Shown: positions 35,866 through 46,303 of the stretch, one piece after another | Numbering within the stretch: the first letter of the stretch is position 1 | Layout of the letters: every line of letters starts with the position of its first letter | DNA from: Mycogone perniciosa | Taxonomy: Eukaryota; Ascomycota; Sordariomycetes; Hypocreales; Hypocreaceae | DNA length: 64,000 nt | Reading direction: 5' to 3' | Assembly: GCA_025331125.1 (NCBI GenBank) | Contig: JAOALB010000091.1 | Coordinates: 1-64,000 of the forward strand | The notes under the pieces: generated by a model | Seen by the model: the letters and a program-made list of their open reading frames with translations, nothing else | What the model was told of the DNA's origin: nothing | Databases searched by the model: none | Position numbers and translations under genes: made by a program

Positions 35866-37224
35866 TCACTCAATAAATAGTTTCTTTTGGCCCCCAACAA
35901 CACATAGCCCGAGTGCCCTTAATGAGTCGCGATCGTTGGACAGAATAACAGAATGTGCGGGAAGCATTGGGTTATGGGGATCGACGTGAGAAGCCTCCTT
36001 AGCTGCTAGCTCAATCGCGTCCATTTCCTCCTTACAGCCCTGCTGATCCAAGGGGCAGATGACGATTGGCTGCCGCAAGCTGAGGTCGCGAGCACCACTT
36101 AATTGGACCTGCAGGTTGTGTTAGTGGGCGTCGATTGTAAGGGCGCCAAAAAGGAGATTCTTTTTAAAAAAAAATACGTGCCTTGATGTTTAGGTAGAAC
36201 TCAATCTTGTACAAGGTGGATGTGGTGGTAAATGATGAGACTTCATAAAGGGGAAAGGCGGGCTTGCCCCTTTTGATAATACCATCGGGGTCTCTCAAGT
36301 CCTTTGAAGGGAAAATCAATCCGATGTTGGTTGCGTAGCCGGCTTCGGGCATCTTTGTCTTGACTACTTGTACTTGCTTCGCCAGCTTATTGACTTTCTT
36401 CGTCGGCTCGTCTCCTTCGGGGTTATAGGTTATCTCCTCTTCTATTTGGAGGGTAATTTTGTCTATCGTCACTCTCCTGGCCTTGCTCATCCAGTCCAGG
36501 TTGGGCGATAGTTTGATGTATACGGTTATAGGGTCGTTGGGACCGTAACTCCACCGTGGTAGGTTGATCCCTAGATGCACGATATTGTCGCTCGTCACCA
36601 GTTTCGACTCCGGTTTGTTGTACATGCCAAAGGTCGATAAGGTGTCGTACCGCTGAAGGGGGATTGGGAAACTGTACTTGTACTGGTTGCTGTGTCCCTG
36701 CTGCACCGTCACCACGAGCTCGTAGAATGTCTCTGCTGTCCTGCTAGGCAGCTGTAACGAGGCGGGAGGTATCCTTCGGTTCGTCTCCTCGCCTCCCCTA
36801 CCAAAGGGGATGAAGAGAACAAAAGGCAAATCCATGGCAATGATGCTCTCGGAATCCTTGCCAGACGAGCAGCGGAACAGCAGGACTTCCTTACCCACAA
36901 GGTCCGTCGTCTCCTTGCGCGGCGTTCCGAGGTGTCGTTTGGCGAGGCTATCGGCATCAGGGTGTATCGTCTCGCGGCGCTGAAGAGATATTCGTACTAG
37001 AGATACCGGTACGGGCATGGAGTATCCCTGACCAGGGCGAATCTCGACCTTGCCCTCGATCCGTGGCTAACAAGCAAAATTCGTCGTTAGTAACCCCAGG
37101 CAGGCAGGAAGAATAGCCAAGCACCCAACAAACGTACCAGCGTCGCCGAGATACCGGGATATCCGATGAGGAAGCTCCTGTTTGGGGGGCCCGAGACCCT
37201 CACACTGGCTGGCGCGGAGGCCAT
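35866..37224 (-). CDS. Arrestin-fold (alpha-arrestin-like) protein
   Basis: Exons: 37224-37138, 37066-36182, 36108-35866; 1215 nt, 404 residues. Two beta-rich lobes with arrestin-type strands are visible: RVSGPPNRSFLIGYPGI at the start, IEGKVEIRPGQGY, then TFYELVVTV, and in the second lobe PITVYIKLSPN followed by KARRVTIDKITLQIEEE. Alpha-arrestins are adaptors that recruit Rsp5-type ubiquitin ligases to membrane transporters; I see no clear PPxY motif, so that role is family inference. The second intron has a GC donor (AAG|GCACGT) with a CAG acceptor. Only this joins LNIK to VQLSGARDLSLRQP in frame. A further 3' exon ending at 35622 is possible. Confidence 0.8.
36109..36181 (-). other. GC-AG intron in the arrestin-like gene
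   Basis: Donor AAG|GCACGT and acceptor CTGCAG|GTC. The nearest GT (GTATTT, four bases on) would shift the frame and lose the family-like sequence. GC-AG introns are a known minority class in fungi. Confidence 0.7.
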
Positions 37225-39229
37225 GATGTTGTCGTCGTTTCCGCCAGGACGAATGCGCTGATGGCGGCGGCAGCGGCGGCGGGGTCGATATCGTCAACAG
37301 GCGCGGGAGGTGTCATGTATGGGCTAGTTGTCGGAGTTAAATGGTGGGTGAAGGACGAGTACGAGGACGGAGTACGAGTAGTACTTGTAATAATTGTTGT
37401 TGTTTGGTTTCCAGTTCGGCCTTGACCCCAACCCTGATCCTGATGCTGATCCTCGACTTGGGCTAGCAAAAGCAAGGGGCCTCGGGGAGCACTGTCAACG
37501 ACAATGCTTGCACTGCCAACCCGATTCCTTTATTTAATGCCCTGCCGCAATATATGTATGGATGTACTCGTACTACTCCGTATGGACGGAGCACTTGGCG
37601 GGTCGATGCGAATCGAAGGTGGGGTTTCCGCGTTTCTTATGTTGGGCGTCGTCTTCAACGTGGCTCGTGCCGCAAAAATCGATAGGATCGGAGTCGTCCT
37701 GGTCGCATCACCAGGTCCAGAGAGACGAAGGATTGATGAGGAGGAGCGGGAATGGCATCGGCGTCAGCGCGCCGGCGCTGTGCTGTTGGTTGCGCAAAAA
37801 CGTATGGCGGAGAAGAGGAAATGAATGGGTGGACAGCCGGTAAAGCGGGTTAGGTAAGGTTATTCCAGGCAAATGACAACCCTCGTCAACAGCTGAAATC
37901 GGTGGTCCGGTGCATTAGTTTGTGGAGCGGCTGCAGCGGACAGCACAGTGCCTTAGCAGCCCTGAAGCCCTATACTAGTCACTACGAGTCGTGCTAACTG
38001 CTCGTGGTTGCAAGTTGTGAAAAGGCAAACCTCGGCCGATGAGTTAGTTGGTGATGATCGGTATTCCTATTCCCCTCTTCCAAGTCGCTGCAGAAGCGAG
38101 AGGAAGCACTGGTATTCAGTAGGGCATGTCTCACGGCCCGAAGCTGACGTACCATGTCCGACTTTGTAGCGCCTCTCCTCCGCGATTCAGCTCCGGCCTT
38201 TAATACCATCCATCCATCACGCAGCAACATCGAAAGATTTTGGGTGAATACGAAGAGATACCCCGCGATGATTTAGCGATAAGTGTCGCCCACTAGGCAT
38301 TCTAGGTACCTCTCCGTATTACCGATAGTTAGCCTTGCGCTAACCGTTCCGTTGACGTGTCTTGATAGTTTAAAAGGGCTCTTGAGATGTTCACAGGTTC
38401 ATTATGATGTCGCATTATTAATAGCCGCTCGCCTCATCCGCCCGAATCACATCTAACCGCCAATCTTCAACACGGCATATGCTGACGGGTATGTACGACG
38501 TATATGTACAGGGGTGGTTGAGCCAAGAGGACCCGTCGGCTTTAGCCAAGGCGCATTTCCAATCCCGTGCGTGCAACGATGATGGATAAAATGTATTAAG
38601 TGGTTGAATTTTCGGGGGTTCAAATACCACTGACATGCGAAGTACGGAGCACTACGGAGTACATATGTGGTTTCACTCATCACTGCTATCATGGGTCCAT
38701 CACGCAATGGATAAAAACAAGGAAAACCTTCTCCTGAAGGGTTGCTATATCAACCGTCAAAGAAACAAAGAACATGCATGGCCCTGAATCAGGGCCAAGA
38801 TACCTACTCCTGTACGGAGTGCTTCGTACCAATGTGCACAAGGATCCAATCATCTCACAGGGCAACAGGCGGGTAGGCCTGCAAACTGGCTCAGGAGCTG
38901 ACTGAGGTAATAGGTCATTGATCTTAACGATCAAGTGACGGAATCTCTACTCCGTAAAACAAATCGGCACTCCATTTCATTTTTCAACTGGACTTCGTAC
39001 TTGTTGTACCAAGCCAAGGTGGGTAAATAAGGCTGACTGGTCAAAATGGAGTAGCGTTCGTCTGCCATCCGAGGCCGAGTTTGGCTTAGACTACTTCGTA
39101 GACGGGAGCTTCGTTGCATATCCCACTGGAAGCTTTCAACCGACTCTGTCCCATTTCGCAACTTCATCAACCCATCAATTCCTACAAACCTCCCGTGTTT
39201 ACCGCCCTCTGGCGGAAAAGCCTGCAGTC
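37225..39229. other. 2.0 kb noncoding region between arrestin-like and cyclophilin genes
   Basis: Divergent promoters of the arrestin-like (minus) and Cyp10-type (plus) genes. Exact 9-mer copies lie at 37574, 38653 and 38948, with one-base variants nearby (37369, 38643, 38813). No supportable ORF. Confidence 0.6.
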
Positions 39230-39796
39230 ATGTCCGTCACGCTCCACACATCACTGGGCAATATCAAAATCGAGGTGTTTTGCGAGAGCGTCCCCAAGAC
39301 AGCCGAGGTAAGTTGGCCATTCTCTTCCCCTGTCCCCGTATTCAAACGGCGAATCGGCCTAACAATCGCAAAGAACTTCCTCGCCCTCTGCGCCTCGGGT
39401 TACTACGATCAATCACCCTTCCACCGTCTCATCCCCAAATTCATGGTCCAGACCGGCGCGCCCGCAAATCCGACCCCCGAGAACCCCAAAGGTGGTCAAT
39501 CCATATGGGCCGGCCCATTCGAAGACGAGATCCGACCCGCGCTGCGACACAGCGGCCGCGGCATTGTTTCCATGGCAAACAAGGGACCGGGTACCAATGG
39601 CTCGCAGTTCTTCATCACGTTCGACAAAGCGCCTCATCTTGATGGCTTGAATACTGTGCTGGGAAAAGTCATTGGTGACGAGGGGCAGGTTACTCTGGCT
39701 AAGATGGAGGCTGTTGAGGTGGACAAGAAGAGTCGGCCCAAGGAGCCCTTTCGAATTGATAAGATTACAATTCATGCGAATCCTCTTGCGGGATAG
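39230..39796 (+). CDS. Peptidyl-prolyl cis-trans isomerase, PPIL3/Cyp10 type
   Basis: Two exons, 39230-39307 and 39374-39796; 501 nt, 166 residues, the length of a single-domain PPIL3-like cyclophilin. It opens MSVTLHTSLGNIKIEVFCE. Catalytic and binding features are visible: FHRLIP, then FMVQTG, GTNGSQFFITF and the HLDGLNTVLGKV segment. These isomerases catalyse proline isomerisation; PPIL3 is found in spliceosome preparations. The 66-nt intron (GTAAGT to AAG) has no stop and keeps frame, so an unspliced transcript would encode a 22-residue insertion. That insertion would fall in the conserved core after KTAE, and splicing restores the family sequence KTAE-NFLALC. Confidence 0.94.
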   Translation: MSVTLHTSLGNIKIEVFCESVPKTAEVSWPFSSPVPVFKRRIGLTIAKNFLALCASGYYDQSPFHRLIPKFMVQTGAPANPTPENPKGGQSIWAGPFEDEIRPALRHSGRGIVSMANKGPGTNGSQFFITFDKAPHLDGLNTVLGKVIGDEGQVTLAKMEAVEVDKKSRPKEPFRIDKITIHANPLAG

Positions 39797-40414
39797 AGCA
39801 ACAACTGATGATTTCCGCATGACCTATTGGAACCACCTTCCGGCTGTTAAACCATGCTGATGGTCCTCAGCACCGTGTTTGCGACATAAGATGGCCAGTT
39901 CTCTTGCTGTCATGTATTGACATGCTCCGCTAACAACGGGCATTCCTTACATGAGTGCAGACTTGACGGCTGACTACCAAACCACTCCTCGAGCTACTGT
40001 CTCTGCGCCATATCCTACGTATCAGCAATCATGAGACAAACCTACCTGTCTCCGACAACATGACCGGATTCTACGGTCACCTTGAGGAACCTAGCAAACA
40101 TATGTGATATGAACTGGCCATACTGTCGAGAAGTTACGAGAGAAGACAACTTTAATCCGGACCCCCTGAAAATCAATTCTCGAAGCAAAAAAGACTGCTT
40201 CTCCCATCCTGGCCAATACCGTCCCAACGCCGAAGCTCATATCTCGTTAACCCAGAATACCACCCCCCCAAAGCCAAGTTACCACTCCATTGTAGCAAAA
40301 GAAATCAAGCCCAAAACGCCGTTTCCCAGTTGTGTCCCCATATCGTCCCGCCCGTATTCCCATGTTCGTCCTCCCCCCCTTCCCCTCGTCGGTAAGCAAT
40401 CTTCCGTCCCCTCG
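39797..40414. other. Convergent 3' region
   Basis: About 0.6 kb between the stop codons of the cyclophilin (plus) and the 430-residue gene (minus). No gene seen. Confidence 0.6.
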
Positions 40415-41707
40415 TCAGAACATGTCCTCTCCCCATTTCAGGACCTTTACCTCCCGAGTCGTCGTCCACAACTTTGGCGACGGATTGTGCTCCTCCGACG
40501 TCACCATGATGACGTCCAGCCAGCTTCGCTCCTCCATCAACTCGAGCGCCTCGACCCTCCGCTCCGCCGAGCACACCTCCAGGTTCCTCTTGAACTGGAC
40601 CTTAAGGTCTCGTGGACCGCTGTGGTCCACAAGGAAGAAGTGCGCCGCCTGGCCTGCCTTGTAGGTCGGGAATTTGCGCCGGTCGGCTTCGCGGAGGCCG
40701 TTCGCGATGAGCGTGTGTAACACGGCCCAGCCACGCGGGCGTGCGATTTCCGAGGGCGTTCGAACGGGCGGCGGCGGCGGCGGGCGGATGCATAGCAGCT
40801 TGTTCATCACGCGGCGGAGGGTCGAGACTTTGGCCTCGAGCTGTTCCCTGCGATACATCGATTGGAAGATGAAGGCCAGGGGCCCGCAGGAGTAGTCCCT
40901 GTCGGGGATTGGTATGCGCCTTCCTTCGAGAACGAGGAGCGTTTGCTCGCGTTGGTCTTGGATTCTCTCGTCTTCGTTAGCATAACCAAGGCTGTCTTGA
41001 TAGGACGCTCGGGAGGGTTGGGGTTGGTGTCTGGGCAGAGACGGCTGTGAGTACTCGGAGGGTGAATATGATGGGACTCCAGGATGAGGCAGGGAAGATT
41101 GGAAATACTCAGGTTTCGGGTCCGGTTGCATTTGGTTGCGAGGCAGAGATTCCTGTGAGTATGCGGACGGGGAGTCGGATTGTGAGTGAGCAGATGTCTG
41201 GACTTGTTTGATGGACTGGTCTGCAGAAGGAGGTGGTTGATATAGGTCGAGCAATTCTGAGAGAGTAGGTGACCGAAGCGATTGAGAGTGAGCAGATGTC
41301 TGGACTTGTTCGATTAACTCGTCCGCAGAAGAAAGTGGTTGATATAAGTTAAGCAGCTCCGAGAGGGTCGGCGACCGAAGCGATTCCGAACAATTCGATT
41401 CCTGGTCTTCATCATCATCCTCATCCTCGGAAGACGAATACGACCAGTGGCTCTTCAAGTTCACAACTGACTGTTCCGCAACGGCACTGTTAACAGTCTT
41501 GTTCTCTTGCCCTTGTTCTTCTCGTTCTTCGTCGCTCTCGACGGTATCCGGCTCGTGGTTCATCATACCTTGCGGCACGGGGAGACCCATCGCTTGGCGC
41601 CACATTATCGTATCGCGGAAGGAGATTTGGTATTCCTCATATTCTTGTCCCACGAACTCTCCCCTGCGGATGATCACCGGGAAACAGATTCGCATCAGCG
41701 GCGGCAT
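40415..41707 (-). CDS. Unrecognised protein with a 34-residue internal duplication
   Basis: Single exon, 430 residues. The first 45 residues look structured (RICFPVIIRRGEF, FRDTIMWRQAMG). Residues 50-250 are low-complexity, with an acidic SSSEDEDDDED patch. A 34-residue unit is tandemly duplicated at 109-142 and 143-176, each with SLRSPTLSELL and QVQTSAHSQ. Several SxxSLPR-type repeats follow. The C-terminal third (from about 262) is more ordered, with hydrophobic helices, a poly-Pro run (about 313-320) and a basic/aromatic end. I recognise no domain. The duplication is nearly exact at DNA level (41180-41281 and 41282-41383). It may be lineage-specific. Confidence 0.82.
   Translation of the reverse strand: MPPLMRICFPVIIRRGEFVGQEYEEYQISFRDTIMWRQAMGLPVPQGMMNHEPDTVESDEEREEQGQENKTVNSAVAEQSVVNLKSHWSYSSSEDEDDDEDQESNCSESLRSPTLSELLNLYQPLSSADELIEQVQTSAHSQSLRSPTLSELLDLYQPPPSADQSIKQVQTSAHSQSDSPSAYSQESLPRNQMQPDPKPEYFQSSLPHPGVPSYSPSEYSQPSLPRHQPQPSRASYQDSLGYANEDERIQDQREQTLLVLEGRRIPIPDRDYSCGPLAFIFQSMYRREQLEAKVSTLRRVMNKLLCIRPPPPPPVRTPSEIARPRGWAVLHTLIANGLREADRRKFPTYKAGQAAHFFLVDHSGPRDLKVQFKRNLEVCSAERRVEALELMEERSWLDVIMVTSEEHNPSPKLWTTTREVKVLKWGEDMF
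41180..41383 (-). repeat. Two 102-bp tandem repeats inside the 430-residue gene
   Basis: The units at 41282-41383 and 41180-41281 encode 34-residue copies with about eight substitutions between them. Both keep frame, so unit gain or loss would not break the gene. Confidence 0.9.
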
Positions 41708-42810
41708 CTTCTCTCAAGCTCGTTAGGAACAACGCGAGGCTTTGGGTTGCGGAAGTGGGATGTATGTTGCTGTGGAAAGGAGTAGGATGTTGCGGGAAAG
41801 TTATACCGATGGAAAACTATCCCCCTGGAAGAAGAGGAAGAAGATGGCGATTATGACTTTGAAGCAGATGAGTGACGCTCACTTGGATGGGCTCTGGATC
41901 AAATTGATGCAGAGAAGTGAATCGAAAGAGAGGAGTGATTATCTGCAGTGCCGTCAGTCCACCAGACAAATCTGAGAGAAAAGTGAGAACAAGGTCAACG
42001 GAACATGACAAAATAGCGACGAAGACCTCGGAAAGATTTCAAAAGACAAGAAATCATCGTGATTTCCCAAGAACAAGAATATATATATATATCTATCTAT
42101 CTGGGCTTTGCAAATATCGGCCATTGTTCAAGAGTTGAAGAGAAAGAAAGCCACAATAGCAGTCGAGTTGCGCGAACACCACAGAGCCATTAACGTCCGT
42201 TTGAAACAGCACAATAGGCATTCAAAGGAATTCAACTGTGTCAATGTCCCACACGTTCAACGTTTATTCATAGAGAGGTGTACTATGAAAGAACAATACA
42301 TGCGCCCCCCTCTTTCTTTCCTCTCTCTCGCTTATATCAATTCTGTGAAACGGCGAAATAGAATGCCTGGATAGCTACCTGTTTGTTCGCCTGTCCTACT
42401 AATACTAGTTGTTATGTACATGCGCTCACCTGGAGCATGGATCCCATTCAAACACCCCCCTTCAAGCGCCGTGCCTTTCAGGTCACTCCTTGTTGAATCC
42501 TCATATTCATTTAGGTGCTCTCGTAGTGAGTTTTTTAAAAAGTATGTAGTGGTAAATAACTGCCGGCTCGCGTGTTGACGGAGTGGTGCAGGATATGCAT
42601 GTCGATACCGTCCCCAGAGGCTCGATAGGAAGCACTCTCTATTCTGCGCTTTCATGAAGCTGCAAAGCGTGGCATCGAGACAGGATAGCAAGTTTGGCGA
42701 CGACCTATAAGTCATCGACCATTATCTGACGCCGCCCGTCCTTGCATGCCAGCAGGGCGCAATCCATTGTGCATGTGAGATGTTTACAATCGATTGTGTT
42801 GCGAATATTA
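41708..42810. other. Intergenic region between HSF1 and the 430-residue gene
   Basis: About 1.1 kb: the HSF1 3' UTR and the promoter of the 430-residue gene (both minus). It contains an (AT)n followed by (CTAT)n microsatellite at 42079-42102. No supportable ORF. Confidence 0.6.
42079..42102. repeat. (AT)n/(CTAT)n microsatellite
   Basis: An AT dinucleotide run followed directly by CTAT units. Confidence 0.9.
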
Positions 42811-45083
42811 TCAGCCCATACGCCGCCTCTTACTGTCATGGTCGGGTCCATTCTTTACACCGAAATCGTCTCTCTGGATTTCTTCAGTCCCTGTTGGGCT
42901 TGGCGTGTCGAGTTTTTGGCCTGTTGTGCCAGAATCCAAAGCATGGTCAAGTGCATGTGCATCCAAATTGAAGTTGAAGTCATCCCCATCCCCAAAGTTT
43001 GTGGTGTCATTCAAGAATGCGTTGCTATCGAAGAATTGGTCCAGGTCCACGTTGGGGGTGCTAAAGAAGCCCTCGGCAGTGTCGTCTATTCCAGGGATGT
43101 GACCGGATGGGCTTAGGGGTCCTAATATTTCGCTCAGCTCAGTGATTTTAGCATCTTGCTCGCTTTGTAAACGCTTGAGTTGTTCGAGATCAGCTTGGTT
43201 GGTGCTGATATGATGTAAGGACGGAACTGGCATTGTTGGCGAACGTAGGATTGGTGAAAGTGACGGCGGCGCTGTGCTATCTTGTGTTGATGGGGAGACT
43301 TTGGATGAAGAAGATGTAGATGGTAGATTCGCCAACGGATCGGATAGTATAGGAATAGGTGGCGTGGGTGATGACGTCTGCCCTGCCATGAAATTCACCA
43401 GTTTGCTCCTCTGATCATTGCTCAACGTGTTTGGAGTATTGTTGACGAGCTCTGCGGCCTCGGGTAAATCTAAGCCTGATGAATTGGTGGCATTGTGGTC
43501 GTTGATAATCTTCATCATGCGTTCGTGTGGGTTCGTCTCAAGTTCTTGCCGCAGGCTTGGTGATGAATCCGATGGCGACGCGTCGACGAGTTCTGTGACA
43601 TGGCCCACTTCATGATGGAGACCAAGCGGGTGGTATGGCGTGTTGCCGATGGATGAGGACCTGCTTGACTGGGCCATAGAGTCGTTTGGAGTAGGAATTG
43701 GTGGGAGCAGCCCACGGGCTCTCTTAGGAGTAGGTACGCCCAATGAAGCAGCGGCATTTGTTTGCGCTTGAATGAAATCGCCAAGGTCGACAATATTGCC
43801 TTGGTGGGATGACTGCTGTCCTTGGCTTGAAATGAGGCTGGAGATAATATCGCCAACGTTTTGCGAGTTGCCCTGATCCTCCAAAGTTTTCCTGAAGACG
43901 TTGGCTAGGAAGTTGAGAATCGCATTGATCGAGTTCTGGTGCCGGTCGTGTTGGTTTTGAAACATTATAGCCTGGTTATATAAGTCGTTGTTGTTCCGCT
44001 GCAAGCGGTTGATTGCGCCGAGAATCAGTTTTTGCTGCTCCCGTACTTTATGTAGTTCTTCCTTTATCAGCGACATTTCTTTTCTCGCTAGAGGCTGAGA
44101 ATCCGTCCCTGCTGCGGGCAATGACCGCCCGGCTGTGTTACTTGATGAACTTCCTTGGTGGCCCGTCGTGTCATCATGTCCGATGTCCTCCTCGCTATCA
44201 ACGTCACCGTCCTGACTTTTGCTTCCCTTCTTTGATTTCCCGCCGCTCTTTGGCTTGTTGATGAGCCATAGCAAGTTGGGATGACCTCGTTTGAAGTACG
44301 GGTTAGAATACTCGCTTGGGCTCTTGTTCTTACGCTCACTAGCACGCATCGAGTTGTCGGACAACCCCACACACTTGTGGAAGCCGTACATGTTGAGCTG
44401 TCGCACAAAGGACGCATAGTTGTTGTGTTTGAAGAGCTCTGGGATCAGTGTCTTTGCAAACTCATCCTCGTCGAGGACGATAAACGAATCACCACTCTCC
44501 GACCATCGAATCAAGTCCTCATTTTTTCGTTCCTCGAGAAAGCTAGGATAATAGTAAGCATGTGAATGTTTGATGCAATAATATGTTGTGCTTACCTGCT
44601 GAGTTTTTGTACGAATGGGGGGATCTGCTTGCGTTTGGTTTGCGCATCCCTTTTCGCCTTCTGCGCCATCTCCTCCAACGTCTCAATGCTGTCCTGCTCA
44701 ACCGGGGTCTCTGTCGCGTTTTGTGGTATAAGAAGATTGTCATCACCAAAGCCAGCCCACCGTTCAGTGGAGGGGTCGAACGCGCCCCGGGGATTTGTGG
44801 GCACAAGTGCGCGATTCATATGTCGACGTGCGAGAGAATTAGATGGGGTGCTAACAGCCTGCGAATAAGCCGGCTGCGTTTGCGCAAGCCCATAGCTGTT
44901 GTCTCCATGAGCGGAGGCGTTGAGGTAGCTCGAGGCATCGCCGCCGCCAGTGCCATTCCACTGAATCAGAGGATTCGTCGCGGTATTGTGATCAGTCACG
45001 TATGGCTGCTGCATATTTCGCTGAATCGGCACGATCGGCGATGCACCAGGCGCTGCTCGCTTCCGGGAATTCTGCGTCGACAT
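42811..45083 (-). CDS. HSF1: Heat shock transcription factor (HSF1 type)
   Basis: Exons 45083-44596 and 44542-42811; 2220 nt, 739 residues. The intron (GTAAGC to CCTAG) splits the DNA-binding domain and restores PPFVQKLSSFLEE. The domain spans about 155-262 and contains RWSESGDSFIV, FKHNNYASFVRQLNMYGFHK (recognition helix) and FKRGHPNLLWLI. A trimerisation region with hydrophobic heptads lies at about 315-382 (LIKEELHKVREQQKLILGAINRLQ). The C-terminal half is Ser/Pro/Asn-rich with acidic aromatic clusters near the end, as in activation domains. HSF1 binds nGAAn repeats and drives chaperone genes. The start at 45083 (MSTQNSRKR) was preferred to an upstream in-frame ATG at 45233. Confidence 0.96.
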
Positions 45084-46303
45084 AGAGAGGAATATGTGAC
45101 CACGGGGTGGCCGGTCGTGTAAATGATCGGTTCGAAGTGCGGGCGATAGCGTTTGTCTGGGTATGAAACACGTCAAAGACACCTTGAAATCTGTTGCGGG
45201 AGATTGGATGTCTGGCGCAGTGCCGCTGCCCAAGGTGTCGTGCTCAGCCTCGCTGGGGAGCTCGATTCACCAGGATAACTGTTGATAGGTTGGTGCGCGC
45301 GCTACGTCTGTCGTCGGCCTCGAAGAAATGGGAAAACACGCTGTTGTCTTCTGTCTGCGTACGCTCAGCGAGTTGTCGTGATTGCTTGGCGGGGACGGGG
45401 GGCTGGAGGGCGTTGTGAAAGGATCTGTATTGATGTCGATTTCAACCTAATAATCGATGACCGGTCGGGTGTCGTTGTCAAATCACGAAGAATGACAGCA
45501 CCGCGAAAGCGTCTGTCCAAAGGCCTTCTTTGTTTGCCGTGTCTGTCTGTCTGGGGCTGTGGGCTGGGCGACAACAAGGCCTGGATTTCTGGGCGCGCGC
45601 TGCTCCTTTGGTTGGTTTGGACCGCCGCTGCTCTGTTGTGGTGCCGCCGCTTGAATGAGTTTTCACCTGCAAGGCGCCGTCATTCCGGCCGACGAACGAA
45701 TGGCTATCGCGAGCCGGATTTTGGAAACCAGACGTCGAGTCTGACCCGAGTCGAGCTCAATCAATAATCTGGATCGAGAAAATGCTTTGTTTCTGCAAAT
45801 GTGAAGTGGGCTGGACTGCGGTCTGCTGCGATGTCATCGTGGAGGAACATGTCGTGGACCAATCAGATCGCGCGGTGATAATCTTTTTTGCTGGACAGAG
45901 CTCCAAACACGTGATGATAACAATACATTTGCCCAACATAGGTGCTTGGCGCTGAGACATGGCTTCAAGCCAGCAAACCATACACGTACAGATGTATCTA
46001 CATACTACACACCACATACATACAGAACATTTGAGTTGATCCATAACGGCCCGAGTTATAATATGTTTTCTCCAAAGCTCTTCTACGCCTTACGAACCCC
46101 ATTGAACGCACGAGGATATATCTCAGTGAACCGCTCGATAAGCTTGGTGGAGCGTCATGCATGTGCACATACGTACTCGTACATACGAAGTAGTGGGGGT
46201 ATCAAACTTGGCTTGTCGCTCCTCTGTTAGTAATTACATCATGGTGCAGGAATGCACTCAGCCAGGGTTTCATCCATCCAACTCGTATAGCTTCATCGTA
46301 TCC
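45084..46303. other. HSF1 promoter region and CWC27 3' UTR
   Basis: About 1.2 kb. It holds a CACGTGAT E-box at 45908-45915. I did not find a clear array of inverted nGAAn heat-shock elements. ORFs on the plus strand are shadows. Confidence 0.55.
45908..45915 (-). promoter_or_regulatory. CDEI/Cbf1-type E-box (ATCACGTG)
   Basis: CACGTGAT on plus, ATCACGTG on minus, matching RTCACRTG. It lies 825 bp upstream of the HSF1 start. Motif-based only. Confidence 0.35.

Noticed and set aside
44583..45122. 179-residue plus-strand ORF opposite HSF1 exon 1
   Set aside because: Antisense shadow of the HSF1 first exon.
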